From Sulfurimonas marina (GTDB lineage: Bacteria > Campylobacterota > Campylobacteria > Campylobacterales > Sulfurimonadaceae), in NCBI RefSeq assembly GCF_014905095.1, contig NZ_CP041165.1:434001-498000 (forward strand): DNA of 64,000 nucleotides, written 5' to 3'. The number at the start of each line of letters is the position of its first letter. Position 1 is the stretch's first letter. Under the pieces are notes generated by a model, which searched no databases, was not told where the DNA came from, and was given only the letters and a program-made list of their open reading frames with translations. Below are positions 20,135 through 30,533 of this stretch, in pieces. A program made the position numbers and the translations under genes.

Positions 20135-21115
20135 ATGTACATAGAGGATTTGAAATTTTCACTTTGGGCAGATTTTATCGAAAGAGATTTTTTAGACAAT
20201 GAATTTCAAGAGTTGATCGATGCCAAGATCGTTAACGGAGCGACTTCAAATCCTGCGATATTTAAAAATGCCATTTTAAACTCACCTGCATACCTTACAC
20301 AACTACAAGAATTAGAAGATCTAGAACCAAAACAAAAATATGAAGCAGTAGCAATTTACGATATCCAAAAAGCTGCAGATATTATGAGACCGTTATTCGA
20401 TAAAGGGGATGACGGTTATGTGAGTATAGAGGTTGATCCACATTTATGTGATGATACAGAGGGAACAATAGAAGAGGGAAAAAGACTTTTTGCTGCAATT
20501 AATCGTCCAAATGTAATGATAAAAGTTCCCGCTACTGATGCAGGGTATGGCGCTATGGAAGCTCTTACAGCTGAAGGTATACCTGTAAATGCAACACTAA
20601 TCTTTAAGAAGTCTCAGGCTATTGAGTGTGCCGAGGCATTTAAAAAAGGTGGTGAAAAACACGGTTCAAAAGTAGATACGGTTATCAGTATATTTGTATC
20701 TCGTGTTGACAGAGCAATTGACAAGCATCTTAAAGAACACGGAATTGAAGTGGCTCTAAGCGGTATTTATAATTCGGCAGATATATATAATGAGATAGAA
20801 GCTATGCAGGTACCGGGATGCCGTACACTTTTTGCAAGTACAGGTGTAAAAGATGATTCTCTTCCTGCACATTATTATGTTGAACAGCTGCTTGCATATA
20901 ATAGTGTAAATACTGCGCCGATAGATACAATTAAAGCATTTCATGAAAACGGCTCGAAAAATAAAGTACTTCCTATTGAATCACAAACAATTCAAGCACA
21001 TTTTGATAAAATAGCTGATATCGGCTTAGATTTCGATGCTGTCTTGACACAGCAAATCGAGGATGGCTTAGAAGCATTTAAAGACGCATTTCAAGAAATA
21101 TTGGGGGCATTATGA
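20135..21115 (+). CDS. tal: Transaldolase
   Basis: Pentose-phosphate enzyme moving a dihydroxyacetone unit between sedoheptulose-7-phosphate and glyceraldehyde-3-phosphate. 326 residues; GATSNPAIFKNAI near 35 and the Schiff-base Lys in PNVMIKVPATDAG near 131. It resembles the long TalB-like form of Campylobacterota. Its last four bases (ATGA) carry the pilT start. Confidence 0.95.
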   Translation: MYIEDLKFSLWADFIERDFLDNEFQELIDAKIVNGATSNPAIFKNAILNSPAYLTQLQELEDLEPKQKYEAVAIYDIQKAADIMRPLFDKGDDGYVSIEVDPHLCDDTEGTIEEGKRLFAAINRPNVMIKVPATDAGYGAMEALTAEGIPVNATLIFKKSQAIECAEAFKKGGEKHGSKVDTVISIFVSRVDRAIDKHLKEHGIEVALSGIYNSADIYNEIEAMQVPGCRTLFASTGVKDDSLPAHYYVEQLLAYNSVNTAPIDTIKAFHENGSKNKVLPIESQTIQAHFDKIADIGLDFDAVLTQQIEDGLEAFKDAFQEILGAL

Positions 21116-22305
21116 ATAAGAATGAAGTAGATGTAAGCAAACTAACGTTTGAGCAGTTAAAAAAAATACGTGTTCATCTTAAAAAGATGATCGAAGTTGG
21201 GGGAAGTGACCTCCACATTAAAGCTAACTCCGTAATTCGTGCAAGAATTAACGGTGAGATTAAACAGTTCTCAGGTGGAATCTTATCTAAAGAGGATGCC
21301 CTTACATTCGCAAAAGAGTTACTCAAAGGAAGATTCGCAGAGTTTGTTGAGAAAAAAGAGCTTGACCTTGTATACCCTTTTGATGAAAACAACCGTTTCC
21401 GTGTAAATATTTTCTTTCAAATGGACGGGGTTTCGGCAGTCTTTCGTGTTATTCCTGTCCGTATTCCAAGTTTTGAAGAGTTGCATCTTCCTGAAATTGT
21501 TCGAAACTTTACAAAAAAAGAGCGTGGTCTTGTACTTGTAACGGGAGTTACCGGTTCTGGTAAATCAACAACTCTTGCAGCACTTATTAATGAGTTGAAT
21601 CTTAATAAGAAAAAGCACGTTATTACAATTGAAGATCCAATTGAGTTCGTTCACAAAGATAGAGGGTGTATTATTAATCAGCGTTCGGTTGGACAAGATA
21701 CGATCTCGTTTTCAAATGCACTTCGTGCCGCACTTCGTGAAGACCCCGATATTATTCTGGTCGGGGAGATGAGGGATAGAGAAACTATCAACTTGGCACT
21801 TCATGCTGCAGATACGGGGCACTTGGTTTTCTCAACACTGCACACACTTGATGCAAAAGAAACAATTAACCGTATTATTGCGCAGTTCCCGACAGATGAA
21901 CAAAACCGTGTTAGGATCTCTTTAGCTGGTGTTTTACAAGGGGTAATATCACAACGTCTAGTCCCTGCCAAAGATGGTGGAAGACGTGCAGCACTAGAGA
22001 TTCTTGTCCGTACACCGTTAATTGAAAAACTTATTATGGAAGATAGAGATGTTGAGATCCGTGATGCTATTGAAGCCGGTAAAGATCACTATAAATCGCA
22101 AAGTTTCGATCAGGGTATTTTAGACCTTTACAACGAAGGTGTAATTACAAAAGATGCTGCATTAGATTATGCAACAAGTGCATCTGACCTTGAACTTAAA
22201 ATTTCAGGTTTAATGAGTGGAAAAATATCAAGTAAGAATCATGATGCTATGGGTGAATCTCATGAGATCACTATGGATGATGATGTATTTGATCTAAAAT
22301 CTTAA
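21112..22305 (+). CDS. pilT: PilT-type twitching ATPase
   Basis: Hexameric secretion-ATPase-family motor of 397 residues. Seen: GGSDLHIKANS near 26 as in PilT, Walker A GVTGSGKSTTLAAL near 144, Asp box ITIEDPIEFVH, Walker B DPDIILVGEMRD and the His box HLVFSTLHT. PilT depolymerises type IV pili. It is joined to tal by an ATGA overlap, with no pilus genes nearby, so either pili are encoded elsewhere or this motor has another role. Confidence 0.9.
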   Translation: MNKNEVDVSKLTFEQLKKIRVHLKKMIEVGGSDLHIKANSVIRARINGEIKQFSGGILSKEDALTFAKELLKGRFAEFVEKKELDLVYPFDENNRFRVNIFFQMDGVSAVFRVIPVRIPSFEELHLPEIVRNFTKKERGLVLVTGVTGSGKSTTLAALINELNLNKKKHVITIEDPIEFVHKDRGCIINQRSVGQDTISFSNALRAALREDPDIILVGEMRDRETINLALHAADTGHLVFSTLHTLDAKETINRIIAQFPTDEQNRVRISLAGVLQGVISQRLVPAKDGGRRAALEILVRTPLIEKLIMEDRDVEIRDAIEAGKDHYKSQSFDQGILDLYNEGVITKDAALDYATSASDLELKISGLMSGKISSKNHDAMGESHEITMDDDVFDLKS

Positions 22306-22329
22306 AGTAAAATTTAATTCAATTTTAGG

Positions 22330-22335
22330 TATAAT
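22330..22335 (+). promoter_or_regulatory. -10 element for the rplY operon
   Basis: TATAAT in TTTTAGGTATAATTCC, 30 bases before the rplY start; probable head of the long operon that follows. Confidence 0.5.
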
Positions 22336-22364
22336 TCCGCCTATTTTAAAATTAAGGACTTCAT

Positions 22365-22901
22365 ATGTTAGAAGGTATAGTTAGAGAGAGTACTGGTAAG
22401 AAAAGTGTTAAAGCACTTCGCCGTGATGGTTATCTAATTGCAAATATTTACGGAAAAGGTTTTGAGAATATCAATGCTGCATTCAAAGAAAATGAATATA
22501 TCCGTGCTGTTCGCAACAAAGAATCTATTGCATTCCCAGTAAAAGTTGGTGGAAATGAGATGAATGTTGTTGTTCAATCATATGAGTCTCACGCAGTTAC
22601 AGGTAAACTATTACACGTTGATCTAATGGTAGCTCAACCAGGTGTTGAAACACACTACATGGTTCCAGTTGTAGCAGAAGGTGATGCTATCGGTCTTAAA
22701 AATAAAGGTATGGTTTTCATTTCTAAACCACGTCTTCGTGTAAAAGCTAAAATCGAAGATTTACCAAATGAAATCGTTGTTGACGTAACTCCTATGGATG
22801 TTGGTGATGCAAGACTTATTCGTGACCTTCCAGCAATCGAAAACGTAACTTTCACAGACGCTGACCGTGTAGCGGTTCTAAGTGTGATCAAAGCTAAATA
22901 A
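22365..22901 (+). CDS. rplY: 50S ribosomal protein bL25 (Ctc form)
   Basis: 178 residues: the 5S rRNA-binding L25 domain (1-90, with [25 protein letters not shown]) plus the C-terminal TL5/Ctc domain. Ctc forms are linked to stress survival in other bacteria. First gene of the run rplY-pth-lptG-lysA-HAD-pheA-hisC-fliFGH-dxs. ATG preceded by AAGGACTTCAT. Confidence 0.95.
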   Translation: MLEGIVRESTGKKSVKALRRDGYLIANIYGKGFENINAAFKENEYIRAVRNKESIAFPVKVGGNEMNVVVQSYESHAVTGKLLHVDLMVAQPGVETHYMVPVVAEGDAIGLKNKGMVFISKPRLRVKAKIEDLPNEIVVDVTPMDVGDARLIRDLPAIENVTFTDADRVAVLSVIKAK

Positions 22902-22914
22902 GGAATCCCTTATT

Positions 22915-23487
22915 ATGCTTATAGTCGGACTAGGAAACCCTGGATCCGACTATGAAAAAACACGCCATAATATCGGTTTTATGGTAATTGACGAGCTAAG
23001 AAAAAGACTTAGTGCTTCTAAACAATCCTCTTCAAATTTTAAGGGTGAACTCTTTAAATTTCAAAACCCTGTTTCTTTAGAAAATCATTTTTTATTAAAA
23101 CCACTTACATACATGAACCTTTCAGGGGAATCTGTTATAAAGGTAAAAAACTTTTACAAGATAGATAAAGTTGTTGTAATACATGATGATTTAGACCTCC
23201 CTTTTGGCACACTCCGTTTTAAATTCGGCGGTGGACACGGCGGACATAACGGCTTAAAGTCTATAGATGCTCATATCTCACGCGAATATGCACGAGTGAG
23301 AATGGGGATCGGCAAACCTGAACACAAAGGGGAGGTTGCTTCTTACGTTTTAAGCGATTTTTCACCTAAAGAACAAGAACACTTGGATGAGTGGATAGGA
23401 CATACTGCAGATGCGATAGAGTTTTTACTAAAAAACTCTTTAGAAGATACAAGCTCGCAGTATGCTAAGAAAGGCTCACCTTGTTAG
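22915..23487 (+). CDS. pth: Peptidyl-tRNA hydrolase
   Basis: Releases peptide from stalled peptidyl-tRNA. 190 residues: GLGNPGSDYEKTRHNIGF at the start (catalytic His in RHN), HDDLDLPFGTLRFKFGGG near 84, and GGHNGLKSID. 13 bases after rplY. Its end overlaps the next gene by seven bases. Confidence 0.96.
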   Translation: MLIVGLGNPGSDYEKTRHNIGFMVIDELRKRLSASKQSSSNFKGELFKFQNPVSLENHFLLKPLTYMNLSGESVIKVKNFYKIDKVVVIHDDLDLPFGTLRFKFGGGHGGHNGLKSIDAHISREYARVRMGIGKPEHKGEVASYVLSDFSPKEQEHLDEWIGHTADAIEFLLKNSLEDTSSQYAKKGSPC

Positions 23488-24551
23488 CCTATAAATATAT
23501 AGCACTTCATTATCTTAAATATTTTTCAGTAATACTACTTGCATTAGTACTTTTTATGGTCGGTTTTGACTATATGGGAAATGCCGATGCACTCTCAAAA
23601 TCAGCCAACCTTGTTCTGATTTACCTCGTGTATAAGACTTTCTTTGCGATCGATATGCTTTTGCCGATTTCACTTGTTTTTGGGATGATAGCAACTAAAA
23701 TCTATCTTATCCGCTCAAACGCTTTGGTCTCTTTTTATTCATTGGGATATTCACGAGTAGATGCACTTAAACCCTTTGTGGTTGTGGCCTCTTTAATCAT
23801 TTTTCTATTTATATCTTTACACGCATTTACGAAGTTTTCTCGGGCACAAGAGTATGCTTACAATATCCGTGTTCACGGCAAATATCTTAATCCAAGCCGT
23901 GACCTTTTCTTTATACATAAAGGGCAGTATATCTATTTTTCAAAACTTTTACCTATTCAGGAAAAAGCACTCGGTATTCGTGTTTTTGAGGTGAACAATG
24001 GTTCACTCAAGTCAATTTTGACTGCGAAAGAGGCACATTACGAAGATAATTTCTGGCGCATTAAAAGTGCAGATGTAATTACAAAACCGGATGATCTAAG
24101 CTTTGGATCGAGCGGAATAAGTGTTACAGAGGAAAAAGAGTTGAAAATTCTTGAAGACTTCAGACCTAAAATGCTTGATCAGGTTTATCTGGGGCAGGTT
24201 GATTTTACGATTTCCGATGCATATGAAGCGTACAAACTTTTGAGCTCCCAAGGTGTTGAAACAAGTAATATTCGTGGAGCACTTTACAGGATCTTTATCT
24301 ATCCGTTTTTTGCACCGATTTTGATCGTAATAATTTTCTTTTTAGTACCTATCAGTGTCCGTTTTTTAAATGTATCATTCTTCTCTTTTGGAGCTATTCT
24401 ATCGACACTCTTAGTATGGGGGATGTTATATATGCTGATAGAGCTTTCAAACCATAAAACAATATCGAGTGAACTGGGGCTTATCGGGCCTATTTTTATA
24501 CTCCTTTCAATAGCCTTGTGGCTGTGGAAAAAACATCGTTTATCAACTTAG
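23481..24551 (+). CDS. lptG: LptF/LptG-family lipopolysaccharide export permease
   Basis: 356-residue inner-membrane protein: three helices near 10-30, 50-75 and 92-112, a periplasmic jellyroll domain (about 115-260) and three more helices near 270-345. This is the YjgP/YjgQ architecture that with LptB and LptC lifts LPS from the inner membrane. The location after pth matches C. jejuni Cj0313. LptG rather than LptF is inferred from position and could be the reverse. The start is TTG inside pth (seven-base overlap). Confidence 0.85.
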   Translation: MLAYKYIALHYLKYFSVILLALVLFMVGFDYMGNADALSKSANLVLIYLVYKTFFAIDMLLPISLVFGMIATKIYLIRSNALVSFYSLGYSRVDALKPFVVVASLIIFLFISLHAFTKFSRAQEYAYNIRVHGKYLNPSRDLFFIHKGQYIYFSKLLPIQEKALGIRVFEVNNGSLKSILTAKEAHYEDNFWRIKSADVITKPDDLSFGSSGISVTEEKELKILEDFRPKMLDQVYLGQVDFTISDAYEAYKLLSSQGVETSNIRGALYRIFIYPFFAPILIVIIFFLVPISVRFLNVSFFSFGAILSTLLVWGMLYMLIELSNHKTISSELGLIGPIFILLSIALWLWKKHRLST

Positions 24552-24613
24552 GCACTTATAAGCACATTTTGGATAAAATCGTCAAAAATTTATAAAGAGA
24601 TTGGGACATTTTT

Positions 24614-25825
24614 ATGATCGATTTTAAATCTTTGGCGAATGAGTATCAAACGCCTCTTTATGTGTATGATTTTGACTACATGAAAGCACAGTTCGATGAA
24701 CTAAAAGAAGCTTTTCGTGGAAGAAAATCTATAATTGCATATGCTGTAAAAGCAAACTCAAATTTAAGTGTTGTAAAACATTTTGCAAAAATGGGCAGTG
24801 GAGCTGACTGTGTATCGATCGGTGAAGTACGTCGTGCATTATTAGCGGGAATTGCACCTTATAAAATTATCTTCTCAGGTGTCGGAAAAACTGACGATGA
24901 GATTCGTGAAGCAATTGAAAAAGATATCCTTTACATCAATCTTGAGAGTGAAGCGGAACTTGGACGTGTTGAACTTGTTGCTAAAGAGTTAGGTAAACAA
25001 GCACGTATCTCTATCCGTGTAAATCCAAACATTGACCCAAAAACACACCCGTATATCTCAACGGGACTTCATGACAACAAGTTTGGAGTAGATCTTAATT
25101 CTGCAAAAAGAATGTATATCAAAGCAAAAAATTCTGAGAATTTAGATCCTGTAGGTATTCACTTTCATATCGGTTCACAACTTACAGAACTTGATCCTAT
25201 CCGTGAATCGGCTGAGATCGTAGCTGACTTGGTACGTTCACTACAAGCACTTGATATTGAACTGAAATTTTTTGATATCGGTGGCGGTTTAGGTGTTAAG
25301 TATAAAGATGAAGAGACAATCAAACCGTACGATTATGCACAAGCTATTTTAGGAACACTTACTGCAATGGATATGACAATCCTTTGTGAACCGGGGCGTT
25401 TCTTAACTGCTAATGCGGGATATTTTCTAACAAAAGTACTCTATGAAAAACAAAACGGTGAGAAAAAATTTGTAGTAGTTGACGGTGCAATGAATGACCT
25501 TCTGCGTCCATCACTTTACAATGCATATCACGGAATCGAAGCAATTACGGACAATACTGAAGATGAAAGAGAAGTTGATATCGTAGGACCTGTATGTGAA
25601 AGTGGTGACTTCTTTGCAAAAGATTATAAATTACCGCCGTTAAATCATAACGATTTACTTGTTGTAAAATCAGCAGGAGCATACGGTTTTGGTATGGGAA
25701 GTAACTACAATACTCGCGGAAGAAGTGCGGAAGTTGCTATTGAAGATGGAAAAGCAAGACTTATTCGTCGCAGAGAGAGCTTTGAAGACCTTATCGCTCT
25801 TGAACAAGAGTTCTTAGAAAACTAA
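24614..25825 (+). CDS. lysA: Diaminopimelate decarboxylase
   Basis: Last step of lysine synthesis, PLP-dependent, fold type III. 403 residues: the PLP Lys in IIAYAVKANSNLS near 41-53, GADCVSIGE, HIGSQL, FDIGGGLG, CEPGR and the C-terminal PVCESGDFF. Good purine-rich site AAAGAGATTGGGA before ATG. Consistent with C. jejuni order (lysA after lptG). Confidence 0.97.
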   Translation: MIDFKSLANEYQTPLYVYDFDYMKAQFDELKEAFRGRKSIIAYAVKANSNLSVVKHFAKMGSGADCVSIGEVRRALLAGIAPYKIIFSGVGKTDDEIREAIEKDILYINLESEAELGRVELVAKELGKQARISIRVNPNIDPKTHPYISTGLHDNKFGVDLNSAKRMYIKAKNSENLDPVGIHFHIGSQLTELDPIRESAEIVADLVRSLQALDIELKFFDIGGGLGVKYKDEETIKPYDYAQAILGTLTAMDMTILCEPGRFLTANAGYFLTKVLYEKQNGEKKFVVVDGAMNDLLRPSLYNAYHGIEAITDNTEDEREVDIVGPVCESGDFFAKDYKLPPLNHNDLLVVKSAGAYGFGMGSNYNTRGRSAEVAIEDGKARLIRRRESFEDLIALEQEFLEN

Positions 25826-25837
25826 GGAAGAGAAAAA

Positions 25838-26629
25838 TTGTATTTTATAGATGTTCAAGGGACTTTGATTAGTGATAGTGATAAATCGCCTATAGAGGGC
25901 AGTAGAGAGTTTATCAACTATCTAAACACAAATCAAGTACCGTACATGGTTATCACGAACAATACAAAAAAAGCTTCTAAGGATTTTTATAACTATCTGC
26001 AATCAATCGGATTTGATTTTGGATTTGATAAGTATCTTGATCCGTTGATGATTTTAGAGGAAAAAGTTGAAAAAGAAGCTGTAGCTGCATATGGAGCGCA
26101 GGAGTTTTTAAATACTCTTGTATCTATGGGGTACAAACTTGATTATGAAAACCCTAAAACGGTTTTAGTTGCGATCAAAGAGGATTTCAGTGCTGATGAA
26201 TATGCACAGATGATAGAGTTTTTACTTCAAGGTGCAAAACTTGTCGGAATGCATGAGACATCTATCTATGCAAAAAACGGAAAAAGATATCCGGGTGTCG
26301 GGGCAGTGCTTAAGATGCTGGAGTTTGCTACAAGTACATCATATGAAGTTGTAGGAAAACCAAGTACCGCTTTTTACAATGAATCTTTACAAAGATTACA
26401 AAAACAAGAAAGTGATGCCGGTTTTGAAACTGTTGAGATTATCAGTGATGATGTAAAAGGTGATCTCGGAGGTGCAAAAGAACTTGGAATGAAGACACTC
26501 TTTGTTACAAGCGGAAAGTACCAAACAGCTGATGAGATAGTACCGTTTTTAGATGAGAATTTACGACCTGATTATATCTATAAAAATATGCAGGATATTT
26601 TAGATAAGCACAATTTGGAGAGAGAATGA
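25838..26629 (+). CDS. HAD-superfamily (IIA, NagD-like) hydrolase with altered motif I
   Basis: 263 residues. The motif I segment FIDVQGTLISD gives the nucleophile D5, but residue 7 is Gln where most HAD phosphatases have the general acid Asp. ITNNTKKAS (motif II), GKPSTAFYNESL (motif III Lys) and ISDDVKGDLGGAKELGM (motif IV acids) are intact. Phosphatase activity on a small phosphorylated metabolite would be the default, but the Gln makes it less certain. The start is TTG after GGAAGAGAAAA. It overlaps pheA by four bases (ATGA). Confidence 0.8.
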   Translation: MYFIDVQGTLISDSDKSPIEGSREFINYLNTNQVPYMVITNNTKKASKDFYNYLQSIGFDFGFDKYLDPLMILEEKVEKEAVAAYGAQEFLNTLVSMGYKLDYENPKTVLVAIKEDFSADEYAQMIEFLLQGAKLVGMHETSIYAKNGKRYPGVGAVLKMLEFATSTSYEVVGKPSTAFYNESLQRLQKQESDAGFETVEIISDDVKGDLGGAKELGMKTLFVTSGKYQTADEIVPFLDENLRPDYIYKNMQDILDKHNLERE

Positions 26630-27711
26630 AAACTTTAGATGATTGTAGAGTAGCGATAGATGCGATAGATACAGAGCTTTTAGAACTTTTAAACAAAAGA
26701 ATGAAAGTTGTTGAACGTGTAGGTGAGATCAAAGCGGACACTGGCGGTGCGATCTACAGACCTGAGCGTGAAAAAGCTATTATTGAGCGTTTAACTAAAT
26801 TAAGTCAAGAGGAAAATGGAATCTTAAATAGAGCGGCAATCGAAGCTATATTTTTAGAGATATTTGCAGTTTCTCGTAATCTTGAACTTCCTGAACGCAT
26901 TGCATATCTTGGACCTGAAGGGAGTTTTACCCATCAAGCGGCAGAGAGCCGTTTTGGTGCTATGAGTGAGTATCTTTCCCTTAACTCTATCGAATCAGTG
27001 TTTAAAACTATTGAAGCGGGTCGTGCAAAATTTGGAGTAGTACCTATTGAAAACTCCCGTGATGGTATTGTCGGGGAAACACTTGATCTGCTTTCAAAAT
27101 CATCTATGAAAATTGTTTCAGAACTGTATATGCCTATCCATGTTGCTTTTGCAACGAAGGCACATAAACTTGAAGATATTAAAAAAATCTACTCTAAAGA
27201 TAAGGGGTTCGGACAGTGTCGTGACTTTTTAAGCGAACATGGCTTTAATGACATTGAACATATCCCTGTTGAGTCAACTGCAAAAGCTGCAATACTTGCA
27301 GCAGAGGATGAAAGTGCAGCAGCAATATGTTCCCATATTGCTGCGAAGCTTTACGGTGTACCGGTTTTATTTGAAAATATTGAAGATGAATCGGAAAATA
27401 CAACACGTTTTATCATACTAAGTGACTTTAAAAACGGTATGAGTGATGATGATAAAACTTCGATTCTAGTACGTTTAAAAGATGCTGTAGAAGCCGGAGC
27501 TTTAGTACATTTTTTACAAGATTTTGATGAAGAGAAGATTAATCTCTCTAAGATCGAATCTCGCCCGTCAATAGATAAAGACGGTGGTTTTGGATATTGG
27601 TTCTATATAGACTTCTACGGTCATATAGATGAAGAACGTATTAAAAAAGTTATAGATAAGCATGCTAGCGAAGTAACATGGCTAGGATCATATGCAAAGG
27701 GTGAAAATTGA
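26626..27711 (+). CDS. pheA: Bifunctional chorismate mutase / prephenate dehydratase
   Basis: Turns chorismate to prephenate and then phenylpyruvate for phenylalanine. 361 residues: AroQ chorismate mutase (1-90, with [13 protein letters not shown]), prephenate dehydratase (about 92-270, with [17 protein letters not shown], the active-site ESTAKAA and TTRFIIL) and a C-terminal ACT-type regulatory domain (about 278-361; ESRPS at the usual Phe-binding position). Coupled to the HAD gene and to hisC by four-base overlaps. Confidence 0.97.
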   Translation: MKTLDDCRVAIDAIDTELLELLNKRMKVVERVGEIKADTGGAIYRPEREKAIIERLTKLSQEENGILNRAAIEAIFLEIFAVSRNLELPERIAYLGPEGSFTHQAAESRFGAMSEYLSLNSIESVFKTIEAGRAKFGVVPIENSRDGIVGETLDLLSKSSMKIVSELYMPIHVAFATKAHKLEDIKKIYSKDKGFGQCRDFLSEHGFNDIEHIPVESTAKAAILAAEDESAAAICSHIAAKLYGVPVLFENIEDESENTTRFIILSDFKNGMSDDDKTSILVRLKDAVEAGALVHFLQDFDEEKINLSKIESRPSIDKDGGFGYWFYIDFYGHIDEERIKKVIDKHASEVTWLGSYAKGEN

Positions 27712-28802
27712 AATTTAATAAACATCTTGAAAGTATAAAAACTTATGAAGCTGGAAAGCCGATAGAGTTAGTTGTTCGTGAGTTTGGTATTGAACCAAAA
27801 GATATTGTAAAACTTGCATCAAATGAGAATCCGCTTGGATGTTCACAAAAAGTACAAGATGCTGTAAGTGCGATCGTAAAAAATATGGCTTTATATCCGG
27901 ATGATTCTATGATCAAGTTAAAAGCAGGTCTTAGTAAAAGATTTGATGTAGAACAAAAGAATATCATCATCGGAAGCGGTAGTGATCAGGTGATTGAGTT
28001 TATTATCCATGCTAAAGCGGATGAAAATACGAAAGTTTTAGTAAACAGCGTAACATTCGCAATGTATGAGATCTATGCAAAACACGTTGGAGCACAAATA
28101 ATTAAAACAGCTTCACAAGAGCATAATCTTGATGAGTTTTACGATCTTTACAAAAAAGAGAATCCGTCAATTATCTTCTTATGTACACCGAACAATCCTA
28201 CCGGTGATGCTATTGATGCTGCAGATATGATGTCGTTTTTAGAAAAGATCGATGAAGATACTCTTGTAGTAGTTGACGGTGCATATATGGAATATGCAAA
28301 ATACGCTGATGATAAGAAAGCTGTTGAGCCTAAAGAACTTATTGAGAAGTTTAAAAATGTTATCTATTTAGGAACTTTTTCAAAAGCTTATGGATTAGGC
28401 GGTATGCGTACAGGATACGGTATTGCAGATGAGCTTATTATCAATGAACTTTATAAGTTACGTCCACCGTTTAATATTACTACACTATCTTTGGAAGCAG
28501 CTTCGGTTGCATTAGAAGATGAAGAGTTTGTTAACAAAAGTATCGCTTTAAATTTTGAGCAGATGAAACGTTATAAAGAGTTTGCAAATGAACAAAAACT
28601 AGATATAATTGAGAGTTATACAAATTTCGTTACTTTATGTCTGAATCAGAACCAAAATTCGACAAAACTAGCAGATGATCTACTTCGTCGTGGAATGATT
28701 GTAAGGGATCTTGCAGGTTATGGAATGAATGCTATACGTGTAACAGTTGGAACAAGTGAACAAAATGATAAATTTTTTGAACTTGCAAAGCAATATTTAT
28801 AG
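27708..28802 (+). CDS. hisC: Histidinol-phosphate aminotransferase
   Basis: PLP fold type I aminotransferase, 364 residues. Seen: [11 protein letters not shown] near 37, [11 protein letters not shown] near 162, VVDGAYMEY, and the PLP Lys in [17 protein letters not shown] near 226. It probably also serves aromatic amino-acid transamination given its place after pheA. The start is TTG in a TTGA overlap with pheA. fliF follows after 15 bases. Confidence 0.95.
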   Translation: MKFNKHLESIKTYEAGKPIELVVREFGIEPKDIVKLASNENPLGCSQKVQDAVSAIVKNMALYPDDSMIKLKAGLSKRFDVEQKNIIIGSGSDQVIEFIIHAKADENTKVLVNSVTFAMYEIYAKHVGAQIIKTASQEHNLDEFYDLYKKENPSIIFLCTPNNPTGDAIDAADMMSFLEKIDEDTLVVVDGAYMEYAKYADDKKAVEPKELIEKFKNVIYLGTFSKAYGLGGMRTGYGIADELIINELYKLRPPFNITTLSLEAASVALEDEEFVNKSIALNFEQMKRYKEFANEQKLDIIESYTNFVTLCLNQNQNSTKLADDLLRRGMIVRDLAGYGMNAIRVTVGTSEQNDKFFELAKQYL

Positions 28803-28817
28803 GTGATTTGATATTTA

Positions 28818-30527
28818 ATGGACTTTAAGGCACTTTTTTCACAGTTATCGGTTGTATATGCAAAATTGACAAAGCAGCAAAAAGCTATTATTGCTTTTGC
28901 GATTTTTGGAATTGTTGCATTCTTAGTCTTTCTTGTAACATATACTTCCAGAAGTTCAGGATTAAATTCTTATGAAGTTCTGTTCGACTCTTTAAGTTCG
29001 CAAGATGCCGCAAAAGTTATTGAACAGCTTGAACAAGACAAAATCCCTTATAAACTTGAAGATAACAACATCATAAAAGTGCCTCGTGATGTTGTTTATA
29101 AAGAGAGAATATCTATAGCCTCTTTGGGAATTCCTAAAGATAATGTAGTAGGATTCGAACTTTTTGATACGCAAGAGTTCGGTGCAACTCAGTTCGACCA
29201 AGATGTTAAATATCTTCGTGCTTTAGAGGGTGAACTCTCACGTACCATTGAAGCCCTTGCACCTATTAAAAATGCAAGTGTATCTTTAGCGCTTCCAAAA
29301 GAGACACTGTTTGTTTCTAAACAATCAAAGCCTACTGCATCTGTAATGGTTGAGTTTGAAACTGAACGTACACTTTCACATAAGCAGATAAGAGGTATTA
29401 AAAATCTTGTAGCTTCTGCTGTTCCTAAACTTGAATCATCGAACGTTATGGTTGTAAGCAGTAACGGTATTACCCTGGGTGATGATGACGAGATGGGGCA
29501 GATGGATGAACTCTCAGTGGTACAACAACGCTATAAAACTAAAGAGGAGGGGAAACTTCGCAATAAGATTGTTGAAGTTGTAGCTCCTTTTGTTGGTGGA
29601 AAAGATAAAGTTGTAGCACAGGTGACAATCGATTATGATTTCTCTATACAGAGCTCTACAAGTGAGAAATATGATCCTGAAAATGTAGTTAGAAGTGAAC
29701 AGGTAAGTGAAGAGAAGCGTGAGGGGATGTCACCTGACGTTGTAGGTGGAGTACCAGGAACTGTTAGTAATATCGGTCCTGTTGAGGGACTACAGTCAAA
29801 TAAAACTACTGAAAAATATAGTAAAAATACAGGGACTACCAACTATGAAGTTGGAAAAACCGTAAGTACTACAAAGGCTCAGTTTGCCCGTATTAAAAGA
29901 GTTACAGCTGCTGTTTTAGTAGATGGAAAATATAAGTACAAAGTGGATGAAAACGGTCAGTTTTCAGATGAAACTGAGTATACACCACTAGATGAAGCTG
30001 ATTTAAATGCACTGACTTCACTTGCGAGTCGTTCTATTGGTATCGATACCGATAGAGGTGATCAGATAAGTGTACAAAATTTACAGTTTGAAAGAGAAGC
30101 AAGAGACCCTTCTGCTACACAAGTATCGGAAGTTATCAAGTTCTCTCAAACTTACTTAGCACCGTTTGCTGATCTGTTTAAGTATATTTTTGTATTACTA
30201 CTTCTATTTATTGTTTACAAAAAAGCGATTGTACCGTTTGCAGATCGTATGTTAGAGGTTTCTAAAGAGGATGAAGAGCTTGAGAGACCGACACTCGATC
30301 TTGAAGAAGATGAAGATGATGATCTCGTTGAAAAAGTACAAAATATGCGTAAGAAAGTTGAAGATCAACTTGGTATTAGCGGTACACTCAACGAAGATGA
30401 ACTGAAACATGAAGTACTTCTTGAAAAAGTAAGAGTGATGGCTGAAGATGAACCTGAAAATGTTGCAGCACTTCTTCAGGCACTTTTATCGGAAGAGGCT
30501 GATCTTCCACACCGTAGACAAGGATAG
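28818..30527 (+). CDS. fliF: Flagellar M-ring protein FliF
   Basis: Forms the MS ring in the inner membrane at the base of the flagellum. 569 residues: a membrane helix at about 25-45, ring-building motifs (about 50-250, with AALGIP-like SIASLGIPKDNVVGFELFD), a variable periplasmic region, a second membrane helix near 451-473 and a cytoplasmic tail that binds FliG. Followed by fliG after six bases. Confidence 0.96.
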   Translation: MDFKALFSQLSVVYAKLTKQQKAIIAFAIFGIVAFLVFLVTYTSRSSGLNSYEVLFDSLSSQDAAKVIEQLEQDKIPYKLEDNNIIKVPRDVVYKERISIASLGIPKDNVVGFELFDTQEFGATQFDQDVKYLRALEGELSRTIEALAPIKNASVSLALPKETLFVSKQSKPTASVMVEFETERTLSHKQIRGIKNLVASAVPKLESSNVMVVSSNGITLGDDDEMGQMDELSVVQQRYKTKEEGKLRNKIVEVVAPFVGGKDKVVAQVTIDYDFSIQSSTSEKYDPENVVRSEQVSEEKREGMSPDVVGGVPGTVSNIGPVEGLQSNKTTEKYSKNTGTTNYEVGKTVSTTKAQFARIKRVTAAVLVDGKYKYKVDENGQFSDETEYTPLDEADLNALTSLASRSIGIDTDRGDQISVQNLQFEREARDPSATQVSEVIKFSQTYLAPFADLFKYIFVLLLLFIVYKKAIVPFADRMLEVSKEDEELERPTLDLEEDEDDDLVEKVQNMRKKVEDQLGISGTLNEDELKHEVLLEKVRVMAEDEPENVAALLQALLSEEADLPHRRQG

Positions 30528-30533
30528 GTTGAA

